A stretch of 45,805 nucleotides of DNA, taken from positions 1-45,805 of the forward strand of contig WPDH01000351.1 in the NCBI GenBank assembly GCA_019137255.1. The letters are read 5' to 3'. How positions within the stretch are numbered: the stretch's first letter is position 1; the number at the start of each line of letters is the position of its first letter. Position numbers and translations under genes: made by a program. Under the pieces are notes generated by a model. It worked only from the letters and a program-made list of their open reading frames with translations. It made no database searches and was not told the origin of the DNA. Source of the stretch: Corinectria fuckeliana. Its lineage: Eukaryota > Ascomycota > Sordariomycetes > Hypocreales > Nectriaceae. Below, one piece after another: positions 35,299-45,805 of the stretch.

Positions 35299-37203
35299 GA
35301 CTGGGGGCTATGTATGATAACGGATCAAGAGCTGGAGTCGCAAATCCTGGGGGAACGTGCCGCCGGATACGTGACCGAGCGTGGAAGCGATTGGTGCACT
35401 AAGATTGATGCTAGCAAGAATACATCGATGGCTGATAGTATTGATCCGTGTAACGTATAGAGAATTAGTTAAACTGGGCTACATACTATCGGATATAGAC
35501 GCTAGGTGTGAAAGTTGTAATTAGCGTAAATGAGTGGAGCAAAACATGACCCAATGGCTTGCCAGCCAAACATCAACTAACTTTATTTCAGACATCAAAT
35601 ATGGACTTATTCTAGCCGAGCGTTTAAGAACAGCCATATTATGTAATACTTTACAAGTCAATTAACTGGCCTCGCAGCCCCCTCGCAGCCCGTTTGCCAG
35701 CTTAATGTGTGGGTGAGAATAGTCAATTTGTTGACGATGGGATGCTCACCTTTCTAAAAAGCACTTTCCAACTCCTTAGCATGTTGATGATCGTGACAGA
35801 GCGCCTGCTTTCAATTGTCGTTTTCACCATCGACATCACGAGAAGCTTGGATAAATAGATTGTCTTATTTCCTATCGCGAAAGCTGGTGCTTTGATGTAA
35901 AGCAACAGCGACAATTCGGTGTACATTATTGCCATGCAATCGACAAGAAAGGTAGAGACGCTGGCGTTCTCGGACCTTAGATTTTGAGGTCCACTCCCCT
36001 CTGCAAATGGTTCTGGGCTTCGCAATAGCCTCTGAACGATTCCTATCTCCCTGTTTGCCATCCTTCGTGACCCTCACTAAGGCCCCTTCTACGTATTGCA
36101 CAGCTTTAAGTCAACAAAACGCTCTGGTTGATTGCACCTGTTCTATCAAGGGTCTGACAACCCGGCCCGCCCTTTGCCTGATACTACCTGTATCCTGAAA
36201 CGCCGAAATCCATAACATGTAAATGCCTGACTAGGCATGTGCTGCTCCTGATCTTAAAATGCGTCTCGTATTGACAGCAGCGGACGAATGACGAAAGGAG
36301 TCAGCTATGGCGGGTGCAGGTTTATGGACTCATAACCTCAACTCTGTTGAGAATTCGCCTAACTGACCCTCGTTGGAAAAGAAATTCCAGGTGAAGTCAA
36401 ATTGGTGGATGATGCCTAAGTGGTCGTGGCTAGAAAGCAAGACCCGTATTGAACCAGAAACCGTACACATAGAGGACGTGCCCGGCAACCTAGCAGTATG
36501 TGACATCGGTGGAACAAGTCAAGGGGAAGCCACCAAGCAGGTAGGTAGAAGAGAGGGACGTTTGGATCAGGTGAACCACTAAGTCGTTGACCAGCACTAC
36601 CCGTATTGACTTATCGACGTGTTGTAGGGTACAGTCGGCTTTGAGGTGATGCTGCGAACTAGATAGCTAAGAGACAACCCAGCGCTTTGGTTCTCAGGTG
36701 AATGATCGTGCATGATGGCTTCTTGGAAATCGATCGGTCCGCAAAATGGCGACCGCGGTCGCTCTCTAGTCGGGCTTCGGGGGATCCTTCTGTTTAATTC
36801 TTTTGGCCGATAAAGAACGACCTTGCTGGTATTCCGAGCCGTATTGAGGTCGATTATGAGAGTATGCAAGTCGTCGACGTATAATCTTTTCCTATGCATC
36901 GTCTCTTTCGTACTGCTTCGGTTCGTAGTGATGATAATGCTATTCCCGCCCCTGGTCAGCTGCCAATCCCGGAACCTCAGCAGCGGGATCACTGTACCAT
37001 AACTGCACGTGGAAGCAAGAACATGAGTTGACCCAAACCAAAGGCATCTTTGGTGGAAGGAACAGTCTATCGAGAGGGGAAATAATGAAGGTCCGCTTCT
37101 GACTTTGCGTCGCCCTGTCTATGCGAAGTCAAATTGAGGTCATCGTATTGCCTACATGCTGATTTGGGCCCGTGGCCGGAGGGCGCAAAGGCCGAAGCGT
37201 AGC
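35299..37203. other. Intergenic region between PRP3 and the second C2H2 gene
   Basis: 1.9 kb between two converging genes. Small frames at 35,723-36,061 (minus, 112 codons) and 36,597-36,992 (minus, 131 codons) have no recognisable domain or start context that persuades me. I see no RNA gene or transposon end here. Confidence 0.6.
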
Positions 37204-38515
37204 CTAAGAAACATGCCGAGAGCTATGACTTGGTCGTTCTTGTCGGTTGACGATATCCAAGGCTCCAAAATTATCCCCTTGGAGGCTCAGTGTTCCGATG
37301 TCGAATCTCTTAGAGCAACCGTCTTCCATGTGTCTATAGAACAACTCAAATTAGCATGGATTCATGCTTGGTGGAGTTTTAAAGTCCCAATACTTGCCTT
37401 CTAAGGGTGTCCTTTCGAGCAAAAAGACGCCCACAGTAGTCGCATTTGTGATTGCGCTCTTTCATGTGGACGCTTTGATGATGTCTCTGCAGGTCGGTTT
37501 TGCGGACAAATTTCTTGGTGCAGCCGTCTACAGGACAGGGAAAGGGATACTCGCGTTTTTCGTCGTGGGTTTCTAGATGCGACTTGTAATTGTAGCTGCG
37601 GCTGAAGAACTTTCCACATCCTTTGATCTCGCACTGAAAGTTGGCCTCCTCTTTTGTTGTGTGCTTCCGTGGCGGACGCCGTGGTCTGGACGTTTTCAGC
37701 ATTTGTCTATCCTGCGCCGGATCACTTCCTTGAGCCTGGGGGCTCAAGTAAGTTTGAGACGTGTCGTAATCTTCCCTGGGCCACACTGGGACTGGGCTGT
37801 CGCCTAGGTCTGGTTGGAGGGTCGGCCCGAACGGGGATCCTTCCGAGCTGTAAGGCACGGTGGTCGGAATAGAAGCCGGATAATGTTGCCTCTCAAAGCC
37901 CTGGCCATAGGCAGCAGAGCCCTCTATCCTAATCCTCTGCGCAGATGGGTCGTGAATATAGCCGTAGGAAGGCCTGGTGGAGATGGAGGGCGCCCTGGTA
38001 GGAGCATCCGTTGATGGTAGTGGCGCATGTGAGAAGGAGGAGTGGCTTGGGGGAGGTGGGAGATAGGGTCCATGTGTACCAAAGGATGCTGGAATACAGG
38101 GCTCATAATTCGCAAATGATTCGTAGTCGGAAGGCAAGATACTAGGAATTGTCGAGGATGATGGGGCAGACGCGGGCGGCGCCACCATATCGTCTGGAGT
38201 AGCCCAAGTCGCGTGGCTCATAGCGGCTGATGGGAGAAGAGACTCGGGTTCCGAAAGGTGCTGAGACATGAAAGTGGGTGATATGGAGTTGTGAGATACA
38301 AGTATGCTGAGTGTTCGGGTCAGATGGGATGGAGACGGGTAGCAGGCGGCAGGGCCTCCTGGGGCGCAGGACGTCTTGGACAGGGAGGGCGGCGACTTGA
38401 AGGGCTTCTGCTGTGGTGGCACTGGAGACGTATTCAACGAGGGAGGTGTGAGGTCCATATCGAGGTTGCTGTGTGGTGTGCGGGCTGTTTGGGAAGGCCT
38501 TGACGAAGCCAACAT
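37204..38515 (-). CDS. C2H2 zinc-finger transcription factor with a GC-AG intron
   Basis: Probable nuclear DNA-binding regulator; I do not recognise the specific orthologue. Exons 38,515-37,398 and 37,333-37,204 give 415 residues. The first 290 residues are Ser/Pro-rich and disordered in appearance, with a basic patch RPRRPPRKHTTK just before the fingers. Finger 1 uses Cys295, Cys300, His313, His317; finger 2 uses Cys327, Cys332, His345, His350; finger 3 begins with Cys358, Cys361 and is completed only after splicing by His374 and Cys379 (RRHMEDGC), making it C2HC. Without splicing the frame stops after QVLGL, 5 codons past the splice point, and lacks these ligands. The joined exon 2 encodes CSKRFDIGTL, a continuation often seen after such fingers in fungi, then stops at TAG 37,204. 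The promoter side is long and gene-free. Confidence 0.85.
37334..37397 (-). other. GC-AG intron within zinc finger 3
   Basis: On the minus strand the donor is AGAAG/GCAAGT, the branch region TGCTAATTT and the acceptor TCTATAG/ACACATG. AG/GCAAGT is the well-known consensus of the minor GC-AG donor class of U2 introns. A GT donor four bases downstream (CAA/GTATTGG) would shift the frame into an early stop, whereas the GC donor restores the finger. Confidence 0.85.
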
Positions 38516-39764
38516 TTACCAGATCCAGCTGGGCACACGCACACGCAGCCCCGCGGGAAGTCAAGACCACGACAGCCTTTGGCTAAAGTGAGGGATCGAG
38601 TCTCATCTAGACGGCCGTGGTCCCGAGACGGCGGCTAAGCAGTTAGGCGAGACAATGCAGACAGACAGAGAGAGAGCTAGTGGTTGGATCCCGGGGGTGG
38701 GGAGAGAAATAATGCCAGGAAACAATTGGTAGGTAAAATGATTTGAAGGAGATTTTCCGGACAGAAATGATGGGCATGAAACGAGAGGCGTCGCCTCGTG
38801 GAGGGAAAGGCTGACTGCCGTCCAGGACGGGTATAAGAAGGGAAAGGCGAGAGGCGGACGAGAGGGACGGAGAGGGCAGCATTTACAGAGTCTTGAAGGC
38901 GGAGTTTGCCGTCGATGAAACCGTTGACGATGAATTAAACACATGTGAGGGTGAGGTAGTGCGAAGGATCAGACTCCGTCGACATGGGGGCAGTAGAAAC
39001 GGGTTGTGTTCGCAGCATCCCAAGCCAGTAGGGAGGTGTGGTGAAGCGAGTGATGGGGCCGAGGCCGAGAGCGAAATGAGGACCAGGTCAGGGGTCGTGT
39101 TCGCCAACGACAAGGCCGGGGCATCGTCGACTTGACAGATCTTGACGGGTGAGTGGGAGTTTCAAAAAGAGAACCGTGTCAACAGGCTGTTTTAGTTATT
39201 TTTTGCAAGTTTGTTGAACCTGGCCAAGGACTGGAAACACATCACAAGAAGGGACATCTTATTCTCATACTGGTGCGGAAGTAGAAAGATACATTGGCCC
39301 CAGGTTCATGCAGCAGACCGAGGACAAAAGGGGGAGCTGCGAGGAGGGCGAAGAATCGCAGGACAGTAGGAATTCCGCAAAGGCTAGAGAGTGAGGGAGA
39401 GGAAGCGAAACCCAGACGACATAGAGGCCCCGGAGAAAGACAGATAGCGGAGATGGCATAATTAGTAGAGCATCGTCAGGGCCAAATTGGGGCCACATGG
39501 GCCCAAGGTCCAAGGTTCAAGGCCCAAGGGGGCTGCTGGGTCCCCATGGCATGAACAGACTGAACGTGTTCTCCACATTGAGGATCCAACATCAGAACCG
39601 TCTGAGTGTGCTCCCCCACCCCCATGTCATGACACTTGGCCCCCATGGGCTTGATGACCCATGCCCCAACGGCCTGGTCTGGCGAGTGGTGTACGTGATA
39701 ATAGCCATATGTACTGCAAGGGATCTCCTCCTACATTCTTAGCAGAGGGGACGCTTAGGGAGGA

Positions 39765-39815
39765 AGACACGACAGGACAGGACAAGACAAGGACAGGACA
39801 AGGACAAGACAAGAG
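39765..39815 (+). repeat. Low-complexity (GACAGGACAAG)-type repeat
   Basis: Successive GACAG, GACAA and GGACAA units over about 50 bp, a simple-sequence tract with no coding role. Confidence 0.8.
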
Positions 39816-39909
39816 AGCCCTATCAAAGCACGCCTAAAGCCAGGCCCAGTTACCCACGACAGTACAATACCCGCCGTAATTGATGGATAATACCGGATTG
39901 GCTCGTCAA

Positions 39910-39964
39910 CGAGTTGAGCCAGAGTTGAGCCAGGATTGAGCCCGGACTGAACCTGGATCGAACC
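39910..39964 (+). repeat. Five imperfect 11-bp tandem repeats
   Basis: Units CGAGTTGAGCC, AGAGTTGAGCC, AGGATTGAGCC, CGGACTGAACC and TGGATCGAACC follow each other without gaps at 39,910, 39,921, 39,932, 39,943 and 39,954. The last two bases are always CC and the core TGA or CGA is retained. Confidence 0.85.
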
Positions 39965-40570
39965 TGGAGTCCTGGATCGAGCTCCCCGCCGGGTTGGACA
40001 CGGCGCCTTGCCGACAGGGACCACTCGAGCCTTGCGCAAGACGGGATAGACATTCCCGGTAAGGTAGGGAACGCCAACAGGCGAGCATCGATCAACGGGG
40101 ATCGCATGCGAGCTTCCCATCGCCGTCTGCTAGTCCAGTCATGTAGGCCTGTTCTTTCTCTGTATTGATATGTATCTCCCAAGCAGCTGGGGATACCTCG
40201 TAAGGTCTCGCAGTCGAGAACGTGGCGCGAGTCGAGGCAGGGCGAGGACAGTCCAGTCCTAGGCCGGACTAGATCAGAATGCCATGCTTCGACGTGAGTA
40301 GATACTATCGTAGGTTCACGTAGTACGACGGGACGAGGGCATGGAGGTCGAACGAACAGAACGGGACAGACGCTGAAGACCCTGGTCAGCATGGTAACCA
40401 GCGACGAACAGTTGAGGGCCGATCAAGGGCCGCTGCCCCGGGTTGGTTTGGTTGGTGGAGGAAGAGACGAGATCCCTCCAGACAAGGGCCCTGCTAGCCG
40501 GGAACTTTAGGAGCCTGTGATGCAACACAAGCACCGTACCATTGTGCAATCCAGCACGGATCCCACAGCA

Positions 40571-40590
40571 ACCTAGCGCAACCTAGCGCA
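40571..40590 (+). repeat. Two exact 10-bp tandem units
   Basis: ACCTAGCGCA is repeated twice in direct succession, followed by ACCGTAGG. Confidence 0.85.
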
Positions 40591-41829
40591 ACCGTAGGTT
40601 GGGGGCATTCCCCAGTAGTTCTCCGGCGATTTTGGGCCGTCGAAGAAACCCTACCCAGCAGATTGTGTATATGTTCACAGTGCTCAGCACATGCACAGTC
40701 GGGTAAGACAGTCGCAACGTCTCCCTCCACGGTCGGCCCCCCCGGTAAGTAGGTCTTGTACATACTTAGATACCTCTAAGTACCTGCCTACCTTGGTTTG
40801 GTAACTTAGACTCGGAACTTGCCTACCTAAGTAAGTACTGAGTAGGTAGATAGGCAAATACGTGCCTTTCATCAATGCGCACGTCCTACTAGGTACTTTA
40901 GTAGTACGAATACTGGCAGCGGATGATCTTCATGTTATTAATACATAAGGAGAACTAACCTTCCTGCCCCGGCACTTCGCAAAATTTGTGAAGGGCTATA
41001 AAGGCAGGCACTATCAGCTTAGCTAGGGGGTTCTTAAGGGGGTTTAAGCACTTAGTGGAGGAGGGAAAGTCTCTAAGAAAGCTTATAGAGCGTCTTATAA
41101 CAGCTTTACTTCTTTCTAACCTTATAACTTTTAATATATGTAAGAAATTTACAAATTAATATAGTATTAATAGAGATAATAATAAAAAGCCTTTTAATAT
41201 AAATATATATAAGATATATAAAAGTTTTAATAATATACTTAGTTTATATTAAAAGATTTAGTATTTAATAAGTAATAAAATAGTTTATTATTTTATTTTA
41301 TAAGCTATTTTTATTTAAGAGAAAAGACTAAATAATAAATAATAAAAATTTATATAGCTACTAATAGTTACTAATAGCTGTTAAGTGTTAAGTTTATACT
41401 AGCTTTTAGCTATTAATAACTATACTACTAGCTAACTTATTAATAACTAGCTAACTTACTAATAGCTAGTTTTACCTACTTAAAATCTTAAGCTTTTAGC
41501 TATAACTATAAAACAACCTAAATATACTTAGCTAGTATAATTTTAATACTTAACTACTTTACTCTTATAGTAAATTAAATACTTAATATTTAGTTAACTA
41601 TTTTTTTTTTTTATCTTTTTTTTTTTCTTAGCCTTTTAGGAAATAAGATAACTTTAGTCTTAGTAAAAAAACTATTTACTTATATATAATAATAGTATAA
41701 AAGGCTTAACTTAAGCTTATTATATAAAAGATATAAGTTTTTATTTAATTTTATAGTTTTTCTTATATTTATATAAAATAAAAGTACTATTTATCTTTTA
41801 GGTTTATAAAGTATAAATAAATATTATTA

Positions 41830-43560
41830 TTATTATTATTATTATAACTTTTTATAAATATTTAATAGTTACTTTTATTATATCTTAATTATACCTCTAA
41901 AATCTATTTTAACCTAACTAACTTTTTTTATAAACCTTTTTTACTTTTTTTTTACTCTTATATTATTATTATATTATATATAATAAGCAGGCTAGGTAAA
42001 ATAAAAGATATTAAGATTATAAATTATCTTTCTTCTCTTTTTAAGAATTTTTTTTTACTATAAAACCTACTCTTAATATAAGCTAAGCTTAGTATAAAAA
42101 TAACCTATAATTAATTTAAAAATCTTATTATTAAGACTAAATATAAACTTAAAGTAATTATCTTAAAAGTTACTTTTCTCTTAGTTTAAAAAATAGTAGT
42201 AACTTTAGTTAATATTATTATAAGCTATACCTAATATATAAATAGTAAGATTCTAATCTTACTATCTCTTATAAAAATAATTATAACTATTATTAAAAAA
42301 GTAGTATTAGCTACTCTTTAGAAAATACTTATTAAGATCTTAACTTAAGCTTAAGTTACTTATAATAAGAGAATACTTTTATTTTTAATAGTATTACTTT
42401 TAAAAAATAATCTCTTCTTATCTTAGTAGAAAGATTATTATTAGGTTACTTAGTATAACTTTTAATATTATATTTTATATATTATTAAATATTATAATAA
42501 TTATTAATTATACCTACTTAAAAGGTTATCTCTTACTTATAATAGTCTTATATTATCTTTCTAATAAGAATATTATAATCTTTTTTTATAAACTAATTAT
42601 AAATCTCTTAAAAGATAATACTTAGATTCTTATTATTTTTAATATAAGTATATATTAAATTTTAAAATAATTTATAATAGTTATTAAAAAAGTCTTAACT
42701 AGCTATATAAGAGACTTACTTAAAAACCTTATAATAAATATCTAATAAGTAAATAATATTAAAATATATATTATAAAACTATTATAAAGCTATTATATAG
42801 CTATATTATACTAATTACTAGTTATATTATTAACTAAACTAATAGATATAAATAAACTTTATAACTAAAATATAATTATAATTATAAAAGTTTATTAGAT
42901 TAAGTCTTATTTAAAAAAGATTTAATTTAAGTAATATTTTAAGTATTTTTATTTTAGATATATTATATAATACTATTAGAAATAAACTAAGTATAACTAT
43001 TATAAGAGAGCTTATTATATAAAAGATATAATATATCTTACTTTTACTAGTAAGATCTTTTTAGTATATTATAATTATAATAGTATATACTTAGTATAAT
43101 CTTATATATATTATATAATATAAAAAAAGTAAAAATAAGTAAAAAATACTTATATAAAAAAACTTATATAGTTTAGTATTTTAAGTAAGTAGTATAAATA
43201 TATAATATACTTATTATAAGATATAATAGTATTAATACTAATATTAATTATAATATTAAACTATTCTACTTAAAAAGAGCTTAAATAGCTTTTAAAGTAG
43301 TTTTAAACTAAACTAAACTTAGGTTTAAGTTTAACTCTTATAGTATTTAAACTAATTAACTAAATAAGAAAGTAAATACTATTAAAAGTTAGAAAAGATA
43401 TATTAATACTAGTTAGTAATAAGAATAATACCTAAAAGAATAAGAATAAGTAATATAAATAACTTAAACTTAACTTAAGATTAATTAAATTTTAGTATAT
43501 TTACCTTTTAAGTTTATAAAGTATAAATAAATAAATAAATAATAAAAATAAATAAATAAA
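41830..43560 (-). mobile_element. Inverted relative of element E1 (E2)
   Basis: From about 41,855 to 43,500 the plus strand is the reverse complement of the E1 interior (8,935 back to 6,490), but with one rather than two copies of the 799-bp unit. It is RIP-degraded, and no transposase could be read. Confidence 0.65.
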
Positions 43561-43611
43561 ATTAGTATATAATTTAAGCTAAGTTTTATAAGAACTTATT
43601 ATTATAAGTAT

Positions 43612-43613
43612 NN
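43612..43613. other. Two-N join flanked by an 8-nt duplicated overlap
   Basis: ATAAGTAT occurs immediately before and immediately after the two Ns, whereas the sister copy at about 6,222 has it once and continuous. The join looks like two contig ends that overlap but were not merged. Confidence 0.8.
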
Positions 43614-43629
43614 ATAAGTATATAATTAG

Positions 43630-43836
43630 CTTTTCTTATAAAGTAAACCTACTTATAACTTATATTATTATATATATATACTAAGCTTAACTTACTTTTC
43701 TTTTAAGTAAGAGTAGTAAAAGGTTTTTTTATCTTATAGCTTACTATTAGAGTTTTTCCCTCTTATTATAAATTAGTTTAAGTTACTTAAAAGAAAAACT
43801 AAATAGTTATAAGCTAAATTAAGTATAAATTAATAA
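43630..43836 (-). repeat. R unit, copy 3
   Basis: Minus-orientation copy of the roughly 180-nt unit described at 6,250. It is followed at 43,842-43,922 by a shorter partial copy in the same orientation. Confidence 0.75.
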
Positions 43837-43954
43837 ATAAATACTAAGCTTAACTTAGTTCTCTTTTAAGTAAGAGTAGTAAAAGGTTTTTTATCTTATA
43901 GCTTATTATTAAGTTTTTTATTTTTATTTTTTTATTTTATTTATTTATACCTAA

Positions 43955-44147
43955 TTTAGCTTATAGCTATTTAGTTTTTTTTCTAAGTAACTTAGACTAA
44001 TTTATAATAAGAGGAAAAAACCTTAATAGTAAGCTATAAGATAAAAACCTTTTACTACTCTTACTTAAAAGAAAAGTAAGTTAAGCTTAATATATATATA
44101 TAATAATATAAATTATAAGTAGATTTACTTTATAAGAAAAGCTAATT
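43955..44147 (+). repeat. R unit, copy 5 (plus orientation)
   Basis: Plus-orientation copy facing copy 3 across the palindrome centre. It contains the roughly 28 bases that the 6,426 gap lacks. Confidence 0.75.
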
Positions 44148-44710
44148 ATATACTAATAATAATAAGTTCTTATAAGACTTAGCTTAAATTATATATTAAA
44201 ATTTAATTAATCTTAAGTTAAGTTTAAGTTACTTATATTACTTATTCTTATTCTTTTAAGTATTATTCTTATTACTAACTAGTATTAATATACCTTTTTT
44301 AACTTTTAATAGTATTTACTTTTTTATTTAGTTAATTAATTTAAATATTATAAGAGTTAAATTTAAACTTAAGTTTAGTTTAACTTAAAACTACTTTAAA
44401 AGTTATTTAAGCTTTTTTTAAGTAAAATAGTTTAGTATTATAATTAGTATTAGTATTAATATTATTATATCTTATAATAAGTATACTATATATTTATATT
44501 ACTTACTTAAAATACTAAACTATATAAATCTTTTTATATAAGTATTTCTTATTTATTTTTACTTTTTTTATATTATATAATATATATAAGATTATACTAA
44601 GTATATATTATTATAATTATAATATACTAAAAGAATCTTATTAGTAAAAGTAAAATATATTATATTTTTTATATAATAAGCTTTTTTATAATAGTTATAT
44701 TTAGCTTATT

Positions 44711-45805
44711 AATATTTTTCTTACTTACTTAGTTTCTGCTTATTATAGCTCTAATCTGCTTTTAAAATATATTTTAATACTAAAATCTAAATTCTTATAT
44801 ATATATTACCTTAAGAATAATAGTATATTAAGACTATAATAATAATACTAATATGCTTTTAATAGCTATTAATTTAAAGGTATATAAACTTAACTAAAGT
44901 TAATATAACTCTCTTATAAAAATTAGCTAGTATATATTAAGTGAAAATAATAAACCTGCTGTAAAACTAAGTAAAATACTAGTAGATAACCTAGAAAATA
45001 AAGCATATAATACTATTACTAAAATTATTCTTATTATATCTCTTAAATAAGTTTAGTATATTATCTAAACTTATATATTTACATATAAGATATAAGCTTA
45101 TATCTTATATAAGAAGAATACTATATATAACTATAAAACAGCTCTTAAGAACTAAATCACTATAAATATTATTATAGCTCTTACTTTTATTATTAATACA
45201 GCTCTTATTATACTCTTAGATTATAAGAGAGGCTAACCCTCTTATATTTTAATTATAATATAAAACCTAATACTCCTAAACTAGAAAAATATAAAGTAAA
45301 TAACCTAAAGCTATATTAAATATAAAGTTATAATCTAAATAAGAAATACACCTTCTAATATTAACAGCTAAACTCTAAAAGATACTATTAAGATAGTAAA
45401 CTAAGCTTATAGTAACTTTAGTATTATTATAGTAAGAAAGCTACTAAGTAGTAATACTATTCTTATATTTTATATAGTAAATAAGATATAAGCTATTTAT
45501 ACTAAAGATTAGGTTACTAAAGTCTTTAGTAATAGTATAGCTCTCTCTCTCTTAATATTTATAGTAATAGTAAAAAGAATCTAACTTATATTTATTCTAA
45601 ATAATACTAATAAGCTTATTAAAGATATTAATAATTCTAATTAACTATAAATCCTTTAAGTTAAAAAGAAAAAAACTAGCTAACTTAGTCTTAAAGTGAA
45701 AATAAACATTATCTTATATATTAACTTTATTAAAAAGACTAACTTACTTATATAATAATAGCTTACTACTTAATATATAACTATATAACTATAAGCCTTT
45801 TAATA
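44711..45805 (+). mobile_element. LINE relic, copy C, 5' part
   Basis: The plus strand begins AATATTTTTCTTACTTAC at 44,711, matching the minus strand of copy A from 6,170, and can be followed to the window end (A position about 5,080). It starts abruptly after E-type sequence (ATTTAGCTTATT), so it looks inserted into that element. It is RIP-degraded; the rest lies outside the window. Confidence 0.65.

Larger units (their letters stand above)
38516..41030. other. Intergenic region upstream of the second C2H2 gene up to the right AT-rich block
   Basis: About 2.5 kb containing the presumed promoter and leader of the C2H2 gene, then low-complexity and repeat-like DNA (separate entries), and clusters of TACCTA/GTAGGT words at about 40,745-40,850. 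Open frames on the minus strand at 39,755-40,392 read as repeat-derived peptides and have no recognised domain. Confidence 0.6.
42970..44710. repeat. Imperfect palindrome of about 1.7 kb
   Basis: The arm 42,970-43,500 is the reverse complement of 44,198-44,710. Inside these lie the 50-nt inverted pair (43,565-43,628 and 44,148-44,197) and R units facing each other. The centre is near 43,860-43,940. It may be two E-type elements in head-to-head orientation or partly an assembly product, since a 2-N join sits at 43,612. Confidence 0.75.
41040..45805. repeat. Right AT-rich, RIP-degraded repeat block
   Basis: Same composition as the left block: nearly pure A/T with TA-rich steps and no long open frames. 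The change from ordinary DNA occurs between about 40,990 and 41,110. From 41,110 to 41,830 the sequence is AT-rich but I could not match it to the other elements; it includes short CTAATAGCTA-type repeats around 41,350-41,480. Confidence 0.85.

Noticed and set aside
35723..36992. Two minus-strand frames of 112 and 131 codons between PRP3 and the second C2H2 gene
   Set aside because: No recognised domain, no plausible promoter or splice continuation, and competing frames overlap them.
39755..40392. Minus-strand frames of 121 and 180 codons
   Set aside because: They translate tandem and simple repeats (GACAG tract, 11-bp units) and have no homology I recognise.

Overview
This window is nuclear DNA from a filamentous ascomycete (Pezizomycotina), most likely a Sordariomycete. 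The genes have short spliceosomal introns (57-140 nt) with fungal branch sites. There is a fused pentafunctional AROM gene, a divergent H3-H4 histone pair, and intergenic DNA rich in TACCTA/GTAGGT words. The flanking repeats look destroyed by repeat-induced point mutation (RIP). I cannot name the species.

Layout. (1) 1-10,450: an extremely AT-rich block with no intact coding sequence. It holds a Tad-like LINE relic on the minus strand (1-6,170), a complex inverted-repeat element (6,187-9,165) with an internal 799-bp tandem duplication, and a 5'-truncated LINE copy on the plus strand (from 9,172). (2) About 10,490-41,030: a gene-bearing island of normal composition with seven convincing protein genes: AROM (+), an Rpn4-like C2H2 factor (-), histone H4 (-), histone H3 (+), RNA polymerase I largest subunit (-), U4/U6 snRNP protein Prp3 (+) and a second C2H2 factor (-). 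A roughly 6-kb stretch between the Rpn4-like gene and H4 has no gene I can support, but contains a clean 292-bp MITE. (3) 41,040-45,805: a second AT-rich block with the same element families as the left block, including an inverted copy of the left element, a 1.7-kb imperfect palindrome and the 5' end of another LINE copy.

The genes are housekeeping or regulatory and do not form a pathway cluster. AROM performs five steps of the shikimate pathway. H3/H4 share one promoter region and RPA190/PRP3 share another. The two C2H2 factors have long leaders or upstream regions. Most genes were corrected by splicing. The second C2H2 factor appears to need a GC-AG intron to complete its third zinc finger. 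I found no tRNA, rRNA, CRISPR array or biosynthetic gene cluster. The most notable features are the heterochromatin-like blocks close to essential genes, the new-looking MITE, the GC-AG intron, and the palindromic repeats with unresolved 2-N joins. No clearly new biological system is evident.
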